Part shown: positions 23,362 through 35,070 of the stretch, piece by piece
Numbering within the stretch: position 1 is the first letter of the stretch
Layout of the letters: each line of letters starts with the position of its first letter
Made by a program: the position numbers and the translations under genes
Notes under the pieces: model-generated
Database searches by the model: none
What the model was told of the DNA's origin: nothing
The model's input: only the letters and a program-made list of their open reading frames with translations
Origin: Brachionus manjavacas
Taxonomy: Eukaryota > Rotifera > Eurotatoria > Ploima > Brachionidae
Assembly: GCA_019054805.1 (NCBI GenBank)
Contig: JAHQIY010000006.1
Location: forward strand, 1,178,001 to 1,242,000
Reading direction: 5' to 3'
Length of the DNA stretch: 64,000 nucleotides

Positions 23362-24054
23362 TTAACACTTGTTTTTTTGCGAGTGCGCCATTGCCATCGC
23401 TATTTGTTGATTATAACTCTCAAACATAGACGTGTGCTCTAATTTTTGTCTTTTGGGCTCGCACTTTTCCTCTTCGTCCTCGTCGCACTCCTCCTCCTCT
23501 TCCTCTTCGTTCAAGTCATCGTCATCCGAACGCACCCGTTTGTGTTTCGTTCTCCTGTTCTGAAACCACACTTTGACTTGGGTCTCGCTCAAGTTGAGCG
23601 CTTTGGCCAGGTCTTTTCGCTCCTGCCCGACCACATAGTGGTTGACCTCGAAAGCGTTTTCCAGTTTCATCAGCTGAGACGGGGTGAACGCAGTGCGAAT
23701 GCGTTTGGGCTTGCGGAAAGCGTTCTGCAGGAAAAAGGCGGCAGCGGCTGCCGCGGCCGCCGGGTCCGGCCCGAGCGGCGAGAAGCGCGGGTCGAAAAAC
23801 CGCGGCTGTGTGCGCATCAGCTGATACTGCATGTACGCTGGGTCGTTGAAGTCCGGCGAAGACCACATGGGGTTGGCGTGCGGCGCGTACACTGGCGGCG
23901 AGAATGAAGCCATTGGCGGCGGTGGCGTGTGCTTTTCTATTTGGGAGCTGGACGAGCTTCTGGACGATGGCGATGTGGACGAGTACGAGTTGATTATGGA
24001 GTCGATTGAGAAACCGGATGACTTTTTTTGAGTGTACGGACTCAAATTGGACAT
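23362..24054 (-). CDS. EMX / empty spiracles homeodomain transcription factor
   Basis: A single 230-residue frame. The homeodomain is at about 116-175 ([44 protein letters not shown]), with Gln50 at 165 and Asn51 at 166. The words [10 protein letters not shown] and [11 protein letters not shown] are those of the EMX/ems class, a nuclear DNA-binding factor in head and anterior nervous system patterning in other animals. N-terminal to it are GFSIDSII (14-21), resembling an eh1/Groucho-recruiting motif, a Ser-rich run, PPPP, and eight alanines (99-106). A long acidic run (DDDD, EEEEEEE) and KRQKLE follow the homeodomain. The start ATG sits in CACCATG. I see no intron. The gene is GC-rich in an AT-rich desert, as expected for a constrained coding region. 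Confidence 0.95.
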   Translation of the reverse strand: MSNLSPYTQKKSSGFSIDSIINSYSSTSPSSRSSSSSQIEKHTPPPPMASFSPPVYAPHANPMWSSPDFNDPAYMQYQLMRTQPRFFDPRFSPLGPDPAAAAAAAAFFLQNAFRKPKRIRTAFTPSQLMKLENAFEVNHYVVGQERKDLAKALNLSETQVKVWFQNRRTKHKRVRSDDDDLNEEEEEEECDEDEEEKCEPKRQKLEHTSMFESYNQQIAMAMAHSQKNKC

Positions 24055-24115
24055 GGTGAGTGAGTGAGTGAGTTAGTGAATGTGTGAGTGTGTATAGGTG
24101 AGAGTGAGTGTTTGG
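24055..24115 (-). repeat. CTCA/CACT simple repeat in the EMX 5' leader
   Basis: Directly upstream of the EMX ATG the minus strand is a run of ACTC units (CACTAACTCACTCACTCACC ends at the ATG), continuing as imperfect CACA/CTCA for about 60 nt. It lies in the presumed 5' UTR. Confidence 0.7.
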
Positions 24116-26124
24116 TGTTAATTTAAAATTGGTATAAAATAAAACTAGATTTTGTTTCTTTTAAAAGAAAGAAAAAAAGTGATTAATTTTTTTCTATTTG
24201 GTGATCCTAGATTAAATAGAGAGAAATTTTAGAGCAATTTAAAGATTTTTGCTAGCGTTAATACTTCAATTTGTGTCGAATAAAAATTAGTTGCAAAGAA
24301 TGGGCCAATTAAATTTTGCTCTTAATTAGTCGAGGATTTAATCCAATTAGAAAAATTAGAATTGTTTAAGGGGCTAAATAAGCCAATACGGAGCCAAAAG
24401 CCTACTTTTACGTTGTCTGTATGTGCTCGGTTCTGTTCAAATCGAAAATATCAAATTCTAATTAAATTTGCTATTTTAGAGCGATTGTTATTTTTCCTCT
24501 CTTTCAAAATTTCTCCTAATAAAATTAAATTGCTCTTTATGTATTTAACAATATTAGCAGATAATACCTTTACGACTTGAATTTACCTTTGGGTTTCTAG
24601 TTTCACTGCGCGCATCTAACTATTTGATAATTCTACACTCTTGTGATAGCTATTGTCTGCAATCAATACTTTTTTAATTTTATTGCAACAACAAAATTAC
24701 ATTCGGCAAAAAATTAAATCTTAATAAAATTTTTTTCTTAATTGTAAAATGGATATTTAACTGTCCATATTTTTTTTCATTATTTCAATTTGTGTATGGG
24801 ACTTGAACTTTAATTAAATAAATAAAAAATTAAGACACAATTTCTTTCTTTTATCTATCAATTCTCGTTGTTTCATTTTTCTTCGTCATTACCAGCTAAA
24901 ATTTAATCTATCCATGTCACAATAGTAGAAAATCATTCAGCAATTACACTCCAAAGTGAACAATTTTTTTTTCTAATTTTAAAGTTTATTTAATGATATT
25001 TGTAAGTGGAAGCTGGGTAAATAAAGTAAATTTCGAAGCTTAAAGAAAAGAAATTAAAAAAAAATTGGTCTCTAGAAAACCATTTTCCGTCATTTTTTGC
25101 TCTACCTCTTCTAGGTTTATTGACAAATTGGTCCTTTTTTTTAAATGCCAATAAATGAGCACAATATCCTAATTTAGTGAAAAACTTGCAAGAACATTTC
25201 TTACTGTTAAGCTCAGCTCTATAGCAGTTCTTGAATAGGTTTTTTTAAAATTTTTGTGTTAAATGTTTTTTTTTTCAAAATAATTTTCTGCGTTGAATAA
25301 TTTCATTTTTAGTTTTTGTGATGAGAAGGAATCATTTTGTGCTGAGCGTTTTGAAATTGTGTTTAAAAGGGAGACCCTTTTGATTAATCGAATTGAACCC
25401 TGAACATCCAGTTTTAAAGAGTTTTGGGCTCAAACCAATAAAGGATACAATTAGTTATTTTTTACGCGTTTATTGGGATCCGAAGTTAGTGAAGAAGTGA
25501 AGAAGAAGAGACGCTGCTTCAACAAACTCAAAACGACAAAAACAAGATCACCAACTTAAAGAAGCAAGATTTTGAAAAAGTAAAAAAATAGTTACAAAGA
25601 AATCAAGAAATCAGAAAGAAGCTCCAGGGAGTAGTGGTAGCATCCCAGTGGCCCGTACATTCAAAATATTAGAGCTATTAAACTTGATCTAGCAACAGCA
25701 CTAAGTTTACTAAGTGCTACTTCTAACCCAGACCTTTTAATCACCCGAATCAAGAGCCTTGTACAAATTTTGTCTTAAACTCAAACTCAAATGAAAATTA
25801 GTGATAAAAATTAGAATTTAAACATGTTGCATTTTCTTTACTGTGATTATAATTTTTATTACAAATACAACTAACTTTTTGTTAAAAATACAGATTCCGA
25901 ATAAAAAAGTTTACCAAACAACATTCTCTGTATTAAATTAAATTTTTAGCATCACATTTTTTTAAATTATTTACATGTCGAAGCAGAAGAGCTTCATTCT
26001 ACAAGTAGCAGATCAAATTAAAATCATATTTAATCAAGTCCATATTTAATCAATTTAATCAATTAATTTTATTTTTTTTGTATAATTCAACTTTTAACTT
26101 AATCTAATTTTGTAAAAACCTAAA
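24116..26124. other. Non-coding interval upstream of EMX
   Basis: Presumed EMX promoter and 5' flank at the start (AT-rich; no clear TATA box identified). A stretch near 25620-25680 (GTAGTGGTAGCATCCCAGTG) resembles a tRNA-type A box. No supported gene. Confidence 0.4.
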
Positions 26125-26225
26125 AACTTTTCAAACTAGAGGGTTTAAACGAAGGCTTGCGCCATTCGGACGAACCCTGGGGCTTCCCCCTCAATTATAT
26201 ATTTAATAAAAATAATAAATAATCA
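26125..26225 (+). repeat. Retroelement 3' tail-like sequence
   Basis: A GC-richer stretch with nested inverted words (AGGGTT...AACCCT, GGGGCTTCCCCC), ending in ATTTAATAAAAATAATAAATAA. The hairpin-then-A-rich-tail arrangement is like the other retro-tails in the window, but the family is not recognisable. Confidence 0.35.
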
Positions 26226-28439
26226 AGTCCTAATCTTTTAGTATTACTCTTAATTTACAAATTAAACATCTTGTAAAATTTGTTCCTAAATCTATTTGTG
26301 AAAAAAAAGTTGTCTCATGCTATCCAACTAGAGAGAACATTCTCCCTCATTTTGCATCAAGCTGATCTCTTCTTTTTTTTTACTATTTAGGGGTTTTAAA
26401 TTTATTAATCCATTTATTAAAAAAATTTAATAAAAGATAAAATACAAATTTAATTTAAGACAGTAGAAATTAAATTATCTTTAGAATGATATATGAAAGA
26501 TTTTTAAATTGTCTTTATAATCTTAAAAATTAAGAAATCGAATAGTGAATCACGTGGTTGAAAAGAAACACTTGGTATTCATAACCGACCGCTCCAGGAT
26601 ATGCCTAAAATATCTTCAAAATTAAATTAGGCTTTTGAGCAAATGTATCTTCTTTTTCTGGCACCGTTTAGTCATCAAATCCTTTCTTAATTTTGAAGAA
26701 AATATTTTTTTAGATTTTTTTTATTTTAAAAATTATATGGTTTAAAATAGTCACTTGTAGTATTTTTGCAAATACACCATTTCTTAGTTATTTTTTGTGA
26801 CAGTTATAAAATTAGAGGATGCAGCAAAATTTAAAATGATTCCTTTTTCTTCTAGCTTTCACCCACAACGGAGTATTAAGCGTCCAAATGACCATCTCTA
26901 TGTGTCTTTGACATTCTCCTCTAGTTCAAGAGTGAATCTTCTGTACTAGTTTAAAATTTAAAAACAGTTTAAATTAATTTTTTGGAAATTCACTCTTATA
27001 TAATTAATTTATTTGATTTAAATAATTTAAGGGTAAAAAAAACCCAGGCAGCTCAGAATGGATCAAAGTCCTTCTTTTTAGCCTAGCGATTGAATAAAAT
27101 GAATAGAAAAAAGAAATTAAAAAAGAATAAAAGGAAGTTATTACAATTATGTATAAAAAATTAAAGTTCTTGTTAGAGTGAATAAATAATTAAATAAAAG
27201 TCATAAATTTGTTAAAATTTAATATTGTAACTTGAAACTGGAGTTGGTAGAATTGGGGTCCTCATCATTGATCTTTTTTTCATTACAAATTTGAATTTCT
27301 CAAATAGTGTAAAAAATTTTTTTTTTCAACAAAAAAAAACTAGTGACAAAACAGTTTGCTCTGAGGAAAACTGTATTTTTCAGCCACGTGTTAATGATTT
27401 CAATTCTTTGCCAACATTACTAGCTAAAGAATAGAATCAACAGTCGGCTGCACTTTGCTTTACTTGAGTGGAGTTTTTCTGAAGTTCAACTACAAGATAA
27501 AATACTACAACTTACTCAAAGTAAATCAATGGCCTCTTGATTTCTGACGCATGTAAGTTGTAATGTAAGTTTTCTCCATTTAAGCTTTCAAATTTGTTAT
27601 ACTTCAAAATTGACCAGGTCTAACAACTATGAATAAAAAATTTTTTTTGGTGAATTTTAAGTCTTTCTTAATAAAAAAGATATCTCTTTCATTTAAAGAC
27701 TCAACGCCATCGACACAAACACGAGGGAATCAGCCAAGAACGTGTACTTAATGCAAAAATAGATCAAATTCAAAAATGTTGAACAGTCAAGGAAGAAATT
27801 TTTAATTTTTAATATCAATCAACTACACAAATTAGTTTCGAATCAATACACCTAATTTTATTTTAATTTTAACAAAACAATTTTGTTAAATTTTTCAAAA
27901 TTAAATTCTCAAAAACTTAATGTTTATTTATTCAAGTCGTATTTCTTTTTTTTTGACAAATTCACTGAAAAATTTAAAATTTAACTTTAACCAAAGTTAA
28001 CATTTTGGTTCAAATTAAATTTTTCTTCATGTGACTGAAAGAAAGGACTAAGTTTCCATTCCAACCGGCCAAGGCTTTGCCTATTATTTGATAAAGACGA
28101 ATAAATGAAATAAAGTATTACATTTTTATAGTTAAAAAATTTCAATCCGAAATAAAGATAAATATTAAAATTAATTCAATTACTCTTATTTAGATCATGG
28201 TTACAGCCATGCGGCTGGTTAAAAAATAAATTTTAAAAATAAGACAAAAAGAGTTTTATTTTTTAAGTTCATGTTTCAAATTTTTTTTTAATTTTTAAAT
28301 AAATTGATGATTTTTTTCAATGTCTAGTTTTTCTTGATTTTTTTGGTCAATACTTTTGCACTCTAGAGTCAAATAAAAAAAGATAAAAGCAAGAACAATA
28401 TTTAAATTCCATTAATACTTAAATAAACTAGTGTAATCT
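26226..28439. other. Non-coding interval
   Basis: AT-rich. A retro-tail-like piece at about 28060-28105 (GGCCAAGGCTTTGCCTATTA ... GACGAATAAATGAAATAAAG) and small GC-richer spots at about 26340 and 26860. No coding signal. Confidence 0.4.
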
Positions 28440-29200
28440 TGTTTGCAGAATGTAGTCGATTTATCATTTTAGCCATGGCCGACTTAAACGCCGAGAAATG
28501 TTTAGCTCTTTTCCTTATTTACAAGTCTCATTAATCCGTTGAGTATTGTAAGGCCAATTAATTCAAACACAAATTATTTGTGCTAAGTTGTTAATCCACA
28601 TAGGCCTTGATCGAAAAAAAATCTACTAAAAATTATTGAAAATTTTTAATTAAAATCTTTTTTGTTTTTTTTTTGTTGAAAACAATCTTGATGCTAGCAA
28701 AACGTTGTATTGTTATTTAATTAAGAAACGCTTAAGTACACATTGGAATTAATTGAGTTAGAGGAAAAATTCAAAAAATTCCCCTAAGACAAGGTGGATA
28801 AGTATTACGGAGCTAGATGGATATTAGCTAATCAATCAATTGTCATCTAGTGCTTTTTGAAGCGTGTGAGGATCACTTTTTTACAGCAAATTAATTTCGA
28901 ATAAATTTAAAAAACTTATTCGTCCATCTTGAGATTAATTGCGAGCAAAACTGTTCTCAAATAAACTCGTTTGCTTTTTTAATTAAATTTTTCAAATAGC
29001 TCAAAGACATTTTTTAGGATAGGTTTAATTAAGTCAAGTACATTGAGAATTAAAACACTTTTTCCAATCGCTTATTATTTTTTAATAAAAGGCCAGTTTA
29101 ACTTGTCAGACTTGAGAAAATTAAAAGCCAAACAAACAAGGCTCAGTTGGACTCATGAATTTTTGATTTAGATGGCTTCCGGGACTTCAACCAACAAATT
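28440..29200. promoter_or_regulatory. Candidate cis-regulatory block 5' of the EMX gene
   Basis: 4.4-5.1 kb upstream of the EMX start, this block has clearly higher complexity than the flanks and no open frame. It contains TAATCC at 28532-28537 and 28592-28597 (Otx/bicoid-class K50 sites), CCAATTAATTC and several other ATTA cores. In insects, head-gap regulation of ems involves K50 factors, which makes the TAATCC words suggestive. The call rests on composition, motifs and position only. Confidence 0.3.
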
Positions 29201-30962
29201 AACATCCATACACAAAAACAAACACAAACTTAAATTCTAAAATAAATTGTTTTTTTTCTTTTTCTCAAATTTATTTTTCAAAACAATTATCTTTCATTCC
29301 CTTGATGTCTTCTGCAGGTTAACAAAATACTTTAACATAATCTAAATTTTTAATTAATGAGTTAGTACAACTCAAGTAATGCTATTCCCACACGTTCAAC
29401 AGAAAAAAGGGTAATACATTTTTTTCATTCTTTTTGTTTATTTAGCGAAAATTTTATTTTTTTTAATTTGTTTTTAAATAAAAATAATTTGAGAAAAATT
29501 TTTTTTTTTATTTTATCGGATTTGGTTTCATTTTAAAAATTTGAAATATTAATGTAACGTCAGGTGACATGATGTATTCAAGAATTTATATGATTGATTT
29601 GGACTGTTATGTTTTTTAATTTATCTTTCATAGTAGCCTAATGTTAAGTTTTATGAAGTATTCCTTGAAAGAATTCTATAAAAATTTCTTGAATTAGCCA
29701 ATTTTTATTATTATTAATTTTTTCAACACAGAAGTTTAAATAAAATATTTTTAGAATAAAAAAAAAATCATTTAATGAGTTTTATTTAATATTTTGTTTT
29801 AAAGAATCAGTTTTCTAAATAGTCCTTTAAAATTAAATGCTCTAATAAAGGTTTCTATTTTTTTTTAATAAAATTTCGGTATTAGTTAAAATTTAGCATT
29901 ATCTTTTCACATTTTTATCAATTATTTTAATTTATTTCCTTAATTCCGTTTAATTCTTTAATTCAAATGCTTATTTAATCGTAGTTATAATAATTATTAA
30001 AAAAATCGAAAATCATAAAAAATAATTATATGACTAAAAATTTTTTTTCTTCATTTTGATATACATTCTTTATTTTTTTTTTTTCCATCGAAACGTTAAT
30101 TCTTTTTTCTATCCTATTTTAAATCTATACACCGTAAAAACTTAACCATCATTTGCAACCAATTTTTTATTTAAATTTTCAATAAAATAAATTTTTTTTA
30201 ATAAAATTTAGTCCATAAATTTTAAATTCATTTGAAATGATTACTAAAAAAATCGAGTAAATTACAAATAAAAAGAACAATTTAAATTGTATATCACAAT
30301 CTTTATCATTGATTTATAAAAACAAGATAATAATAAGAAACTAAATACTATTTAGTAAATACTTTTTTGAAAAAAGTAAAATGATTATCTCACATAATTT
30401 ATCAATTTATATTTTGTGTGCAAAAATATGTTTTTTATGTGTAAAAATCAAATTTCGGCTGTCATTAATTATTTAGCATTTGATATTTTAGGTAAACAAT
30501 AATGAACAATAAGCGTTTTTTCTATTAAATTTAAATTGATATCAAGCCATCTAATGAGTTTTTCTCAAATTTCTTCAATTAGCAACTGTATTATTCAAAG
30601 CAAATATTTCAAAAAGATTTTTCAAGAAATTTGAAACTAAACAAACTATTAAATCTAAATTACTAGGCAATAAAATTAATTTATCAAACCAACAATTTTA
30701 AATCTGTAATGCGGCCTCACCAGCATCAATAAAGAAGCATAGTTACCTTGATACAAATCTAAACATATTTTATCATCTGATCTTTTAAATCTAAATCTGA
30801 TTTTAAATAAAGTTGAAAAAAAAAGATTTTACTTAGTGACACTTTTAAATAACAAAATCGGCTTTTTGGCTAATACAAAAAAAAAACTTATGCAAGACTA
30901 AATAGGCTTAACAAAAACAATATTATCAAAATTAATTTATTTAATCTCATTTATCAAAAAGA
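29201..30962. other. Non-coding AT-rich interval
   Basis: Long A/T runs, no supported gene or repeat boundary. Confidence 0.4.
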
Positions 30963-31763
30963 TTAACAAGTTATAATAAAAGAGTCTGATTTGAACAAAT
31001 TACGAGTGATTGATTTCGAAGGAAATTGCTGAAAATATCCCTCGGTAAGACACTTGTACAAATGCTTTCTTAGAAGATCTTGATCATAGATTTTGTTGCT
31101 TGGGTTGATACCAAAACACAAATCGGTGGTAAACGCTATTGCGTAAACCCCACACATGATATCATTTGTTTGTGTCTGAACAGGCTCCACAGAGCATTCT
31201 ATCTTCTTAGTTCTGCTGTCTCCATCCTCGACCATCAGTCGTCTGAGGAAAAATTTAAACCAGGGATTTTTTAGATACAAATCTCTTTGGTACCAAGAGT
31301 CATAAATTTTGACTTGATTTTTGTGTCGTGACCACATGTTTGATAAGGTGAACCAATGGTTGCTTCCATCGTGAAGTATTTGGACAAAGCGATCCGGAAA
31401 TTTAACAAAAAAGTTATTTTTTTTCAAGTATTTGGATCTTAGGGCTACGGGATCAAAGAGACCTTTAATTTGTCTGAATTGTTGTCTAAGAGTCATACTG
31501 GCGGCAAATATTTCATTGTCAGTCAATTGTTTGTTAAGGCAAATTCGATTCTCGGACCAATCGAGAAAAAAGCTTGCTTCTTGATTCAATTCGCAAGATT
31601 TGTCGCCTTTTTGACTTGATTTTGAGCTTGAATTGGTCAAATCAATCAATACATGTGAATCTTCTTCTTCATCATCAAGCCCGAACATTCTGGTGGCAAA
31701 ATTTTTAATTTTTATAAACAGACTCAATATTAGATTATAAATAAATCGAAAAAAAATTAACAT
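30963..31763 (-). CDS. Clan CE (Ulp1/SENP-like, C48-type) cysteine peptidase with SIM and N-terminal hydrophobic segment
   Basis: 266 residues from the ATG at 31763. Residues 1-22 are hydrophobic with interspersed basic residues, a likely membrane anchor. An acidic run (DDEEED) and VLIDLTNSSS (38-47) follow, a textbook SUMO-interaction motif. The catalytic domain has His136 (SNHWFTLSNM), Asp155 (KIYDSW), Gln198 (QTQTNDIM) and nucleophile Cys204 (MCGVYAIA). The Gln-to-Cys distance of six matches Ulp1/SENP proteases, which deconjugate SUMO or related modifiers. The fold is therefore firm; the substrate is not known, and related domains also occur in transposon-encoded proteins. An alternative start at Met26 would remove the hydrophobic segment. 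No intron or internal stop. Confidence 0.8.
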   Translation of the reverse strand: MLIFFRFIYNLILSLFIKIKNFATRMFGLDDEEEDSHVLIDLTNSSSKSSQKGDKSCELNQEASFFLDWSENRICLNKQLTDNEIFAASMTLRQQFRQIKGLFDPVALRSKYLKKNNFFVKFPDRFVQILHDGSNHWFTLSNMWSRHKNQVKIYDSWYQRDLYLKNPWFKFFLRRLMVEDGDSRTKKIECSVEPVQTQTNDIMCGVYAIAFTTDLCFGINPSNKIYDQDLLRKHLYKCLTEGYFQQFPSKSITRNLFKSDSFIITC

Positions 31764-32106
31764 GTTTTAAAAAAAAAATTTATTTAAAATTTAAATAAAA
31801 ATTCCTAATATGGTTCTATAGAAATTTTTGTTTTAAATCAAGTTCAAAATTTTAGAGATAAGTTGTCAGGGTGATCAAATGGTTCTAGTTGTTAGTGTTT
31901 TTATATAAATAAGAAGTAAAAATCAAATTTATAACCATGAATTTTACTATAGATGTTATTTGGATTATTTTATTTTGAATATTTTATTTCTAAATCCTAC
32001 ATTCAGACTACAATCTTTTTTTTTGAAATATAGATAAAAGAGCATTATCAGTATCTCATAAAAGCTGGATAAAATTTGATTAAACTTTGTCTTTTTTTGC
32101 ATTTTT
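31764..32106. other. Short non-coding interval upstream of the peptidase
   Basis: AT-rich 5' flank of the minus-strand peptidase gene. No clear TATA box at the usual distance. Confidence 0.4.
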
Positions 32107-32155
32107 ATGTTTTTACATCGCCTTTAAGGCATTCATCGAAATAAATAAATAAAAA
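32107..32155 (+). repeat. Retroelement 3' tail, family 2
   Basis: TTTACATCGCCTTTAAGGCA TTCATCGAAATAAATAAATAAA: the stem GCCTTTAAGGC before an AAATAAATAAAT tail. It matches 21950-21990 in the opposite orientation. Confidence 0.5.
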
Positions 32156-32209
32156 AATAACAAAGATGTCATGAAAAGCATAAAAAAAAACAAAGGACTG
32201 GTCAGATTT

Positions 32210-32326
32210 ACCACCTAGTTTCCAATACTGGAGCGACTGAATATTCTTTGAAGGTTCTGTACCTCTTTTTCTTTGAATTGCGCTTTTAAGGGATCTAGAA
32301 AGTTTACCCGAACTTGAAACTTCCAT
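32210..32326 (-). CDS. Hypothetical short coding segment, possible first exon
   Basis: From an ATG at 32326 the minus strand reads about 39 basic and Ser-rich residues (MEVSSSGKLSRSLKSAIQRK...YWKLGG). The frame stays open to 32105, but its last third is encoded by the family 2 retro-tail and a T-rich stretch, so the true coding part, if any, probably ends near a GT (CTAGGTGGTAAAT) around 32210. I do not recognise the protein and see no second exon. Confidence 0.2.
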
Positions 32327-33350
32327 AATTTTATAGTTTATTTAACTTATTTTTTTAAATATTTAATTGTTAAAATCTAATTAAAACAAATAAAAAATTA
32401 ATAAAAAATATCTAAAAATAACTTTGGTTTAGCACAGATAAAAAAAATTCAAATTTAAAAAATGTTTTTCTTTTTTTATTAAAAATATTTTAAAGTGAAA
32501 ATTAAAATTAAAATTTCTTTAGTAATTGCGATTCTTTAATTGATTACGAAACAAAAAAATTTAATTATAAAAAATTACTAAATAAAACAAGAGATTTCAT
32601 TATACTTCAAGTCTAACGAATAAATTTTATTAGTTTAATATTCTTTTCATTGTTAATAGAGATCTAAAAAAATTTAAAGACTATAAGCAATTATTACAGT
32701 AAATCAAAATAATTTTCAGGATTGTAAAAATCATCACCAAAAATTTTGTTCTTTATATAAAAGAATACATTAGTTTTTCATACATTAGTTGAGGTCCAAA
32801 TTTCGGATCGAATTTTAAATGAAAATTTTTCCAAAATTTAATTTTTTTTTAATTTTTATGGGATCACTGAAGAAATTAAAAAAAAAATTATATAAAATGT
32901 TTAAATTAATGTTCAAAAATAATGTAATTAATTAAATTTTTCTAATTTTTATCATAATTTAACTTAAATTTTCGATTGTTTTTTCTGAAATATGTAGCTT
33001 CACTCTTCTGTCGTTTTTCATTAGTTCTTTGCAAAGATAATTTAAGAGTGAAAAATAAATAAAAAAATTTCATTAAATACCATTTCTTAGTGAAACCTTA
33101 AAAATGATCAAAAGGTCAACTGGTAAAATAAAGTGAACAAAAATGTAATGTTTTTTATGTAATGGTATTTTTTAAATCCTTGGACGATTTTTAATAAAAT
33201 TTTTTATGAATCAAATCATTTAGATTTTATTTTATTTGAAATAAAATTAAAAAAAAAAGCTTAATTGCTTGTTAATTCTAGTTATATACTGTTTTAATTT
33301 GACAAAATTTTTTGAGTTGTTATATGTTCATTTAATTTAATTAATTGCTA
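32327..33350. other. Non-coding AT-rich interval
   Basis: No supported gene. Ends at the (TAG)n tail of the LINE-B copy. Confidence 0.4.
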
Positions 33351-33351
33351 T

Positions 33352-34285
33352 TAGTAGTAGTAGTAGTAGTAGTTTAAACTGCAGCATGACTATTATCATG
33401 CAAGCCCTGTGGCAGTTTTAAAAATTTATCCAGTTTATTTTTTGAACTCGTTCACGGTTTTAGACATAATGACTTCATCAGGAAGCAAGTTCCATTGGTT
33501 TACTATTCTGTTGTTGAAGAATTCATGACGTTGGTTACAGCACCTGACGATTTCCCTTCTTAGCCTCTCTCTGTGCCCGTACTGCTGGGGAATACGAATT
33601 GGTGATGTGTGCCAATCAATTGTTTCGATACCTGATTCAAATTTAAACTTTTGAATTAAGTCACCACGCGTTCTACGTAATTTAAGCGATGTAAGACCCA
33701 GTATTTCGCAACGCTTAGCGTAGCTTAACTTTTTTAAATTGTTGGCAACTTTTGTAGATCTGTGCTGAACCTTTTCTAGTGTATTCTGATCTTGTTTAGT
33801 GTATGGATTCCAAGAAGATACTGCAAATTCAATCTGAGGTCTAATATAACAAGTGTATAACTTTTTCCAGGTGAACGAGTCCCGTGTGGTCAAAGTGCGT
33901 TTCAATAAACCTAGAATACTGTTAGCTTTTGATGCCGATTGATTTACTTGATTTCTAGGCTTTAGATCGTTCGAGATTAAAACACCCAAGTCTCGTTCAC
34001 ATTCGCTTTCAACAATTTTGATTGAGTCGTAATCTTGTATGTTGTATTCTGTCCTGGGATTTTTGTTACCGATATGCATGATTTTGCACTTTCCAATATT
34101 GAGACGCATAAGCCAAGTATTTGTCCAATTGGAGATTTTGTCGATGTCACGCTGCAGATTAATTGTGTCTTGAGATGCTGATTCAGCCCTTATCTCTGCC
34201 AATATTTTTGTATCATCTGCGTACATTTTACAAGGGTTTAAGAGTGAGTCAGGAAGATCGTTTATGTAAATAATAAAATTAAATT
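33352..34285 (-). mobile_element. LINE-B (CR1/L2-like) non-LTR retrotransposon, 5'-truncated in the RT
   Basis: Minus-strand frame 34226-33435 is a well-preserved RT C-terminal half: YINDLPDSLL just upstream, MYADDTKILAEI (catalytic ADD), SNWTNTWLMRLNIGKCKIMH, ERDLGVLISNDLKP, SASKANSILGLLKR, YIRPQIEFAVSSWNPY, RTRGDLIQKFK and FFNNRIVNQWNLLPDEV. The frame stops at FKK through a one-base shift in an A-run; the alternative frame continues about 20 codons to a stop next to the tail. The 3' end is GCTGCAGTTTAAA plus (ACT)n at 33352-33373. The 5' end is lost inside the RT palm near 34285. Few lesions, so a fairly young copy. Confidence 0.88.
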
Positions 34286-34833
34286 GAGTTTCAAATTTTT
34301 AGATAGGATAAATGATGAAATTTAAACGATAATTTGCTGAATAAAAAAAAACAAGATTCTTTACGAAATTTCCGCTTTACGAAACGTTCCTTTAATTTTG
34401 TAATTAATTTTAACACTTTTGAATTTTATTTTTATAAAACTATTATAAATATTTAAAAAAATTAAAATAAGTTAATTAAATAGAACGAACTTCAATTTGA
34501 AGCAAATTGTAAATTCAAATGTAAATTTAAAATCATAATTTTTAGTTTAAAAAGTGTAAAATAAGGATTTTTTTTATCAATTTTTAAATAATAAATGGCC
34601 AAACTTTATTAATCTTGATTGTTCAATACTTAATTAGTAAGAAAATTCTATGAATTTTTATCTTAAGCAAAAGTAAAATCTTGATTAAAATGAAATTTCA
34701 AATCTGTTTCGTTGCTATATATTTTATCAAATATTTAAAATTTCTTTTAAAGTGTTTGTTTTGAAACCTAACTTTAAATTTTAAATATATCTTTAAAGTT
34801 TTTAAATAAATATATCTATTAAAGATAAATTAG
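34286..34833. other. Non-coding AT-rich interval
   Basis: No supported gene. AG of a possible splice acceptor lies at its end (AAATTAG, 34827-34833). Confidence 0.4.
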
Positions 34834-35070
34834 AAATCAAATCAAAAGAAATTACCAGAGGCTCTTGTAAATTCAATTTTGAGTCAAGTTGATGTGATGA
34901 AAGAATATAAGGCTCAAGAAGCAGAAATGGAAATTCAAAATGAAATTGAAGTTGAAAACAACTCAAATGAAAATTCAGCTCAGTCCGAAATTCCAAAAAA
35001 GAAAAGAGGAAGACCAACTGGATCAAAAAACAAGCCGAAATCAATTCAAGATCAACCTCAAAACAAATGA
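34834..35070 (+). CDS. AT-hook-containing coding segment, possibly a terminal exon
   Basis: Open from a TAG at 34831-34833 to TGA at 35068-35070. It reads KLPEALVNSILSQVDVMKEY, an acidic/Asn-rich middle, and KKKRGRPTGSKNKPK near the C-terminus. RGRP-x-GSKNKPK is an extended AT-hook that binds AT-rich minor grooves. The first ATG is at 34897, about 20 codons in, so either translation starts there (about 57 residues) or this is a 3' exon using the AG at 34832. Similar basic motifs occur in retroelement polyproteins, so a mobile origin is possible. No upstream exon recognised. Confidence 0.35.
   Translation, partial: KSNQKKLPEALVNSILSQVDVMKEYKAQEAEMEIQNEIEVENNSNENSAQSEIPKKKRGRPTGSKNKPKSIQDQPQNK

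Noticed and set aside
23446-24031. Long open frames antisense to or shifted from the EMX gene (for example 153 aa on + at 23446-23907)
   Set aside because: They are shadows of a GC-rich coding exon; composition is biased and no domain is seen, while the EMX frame is unambiguous.
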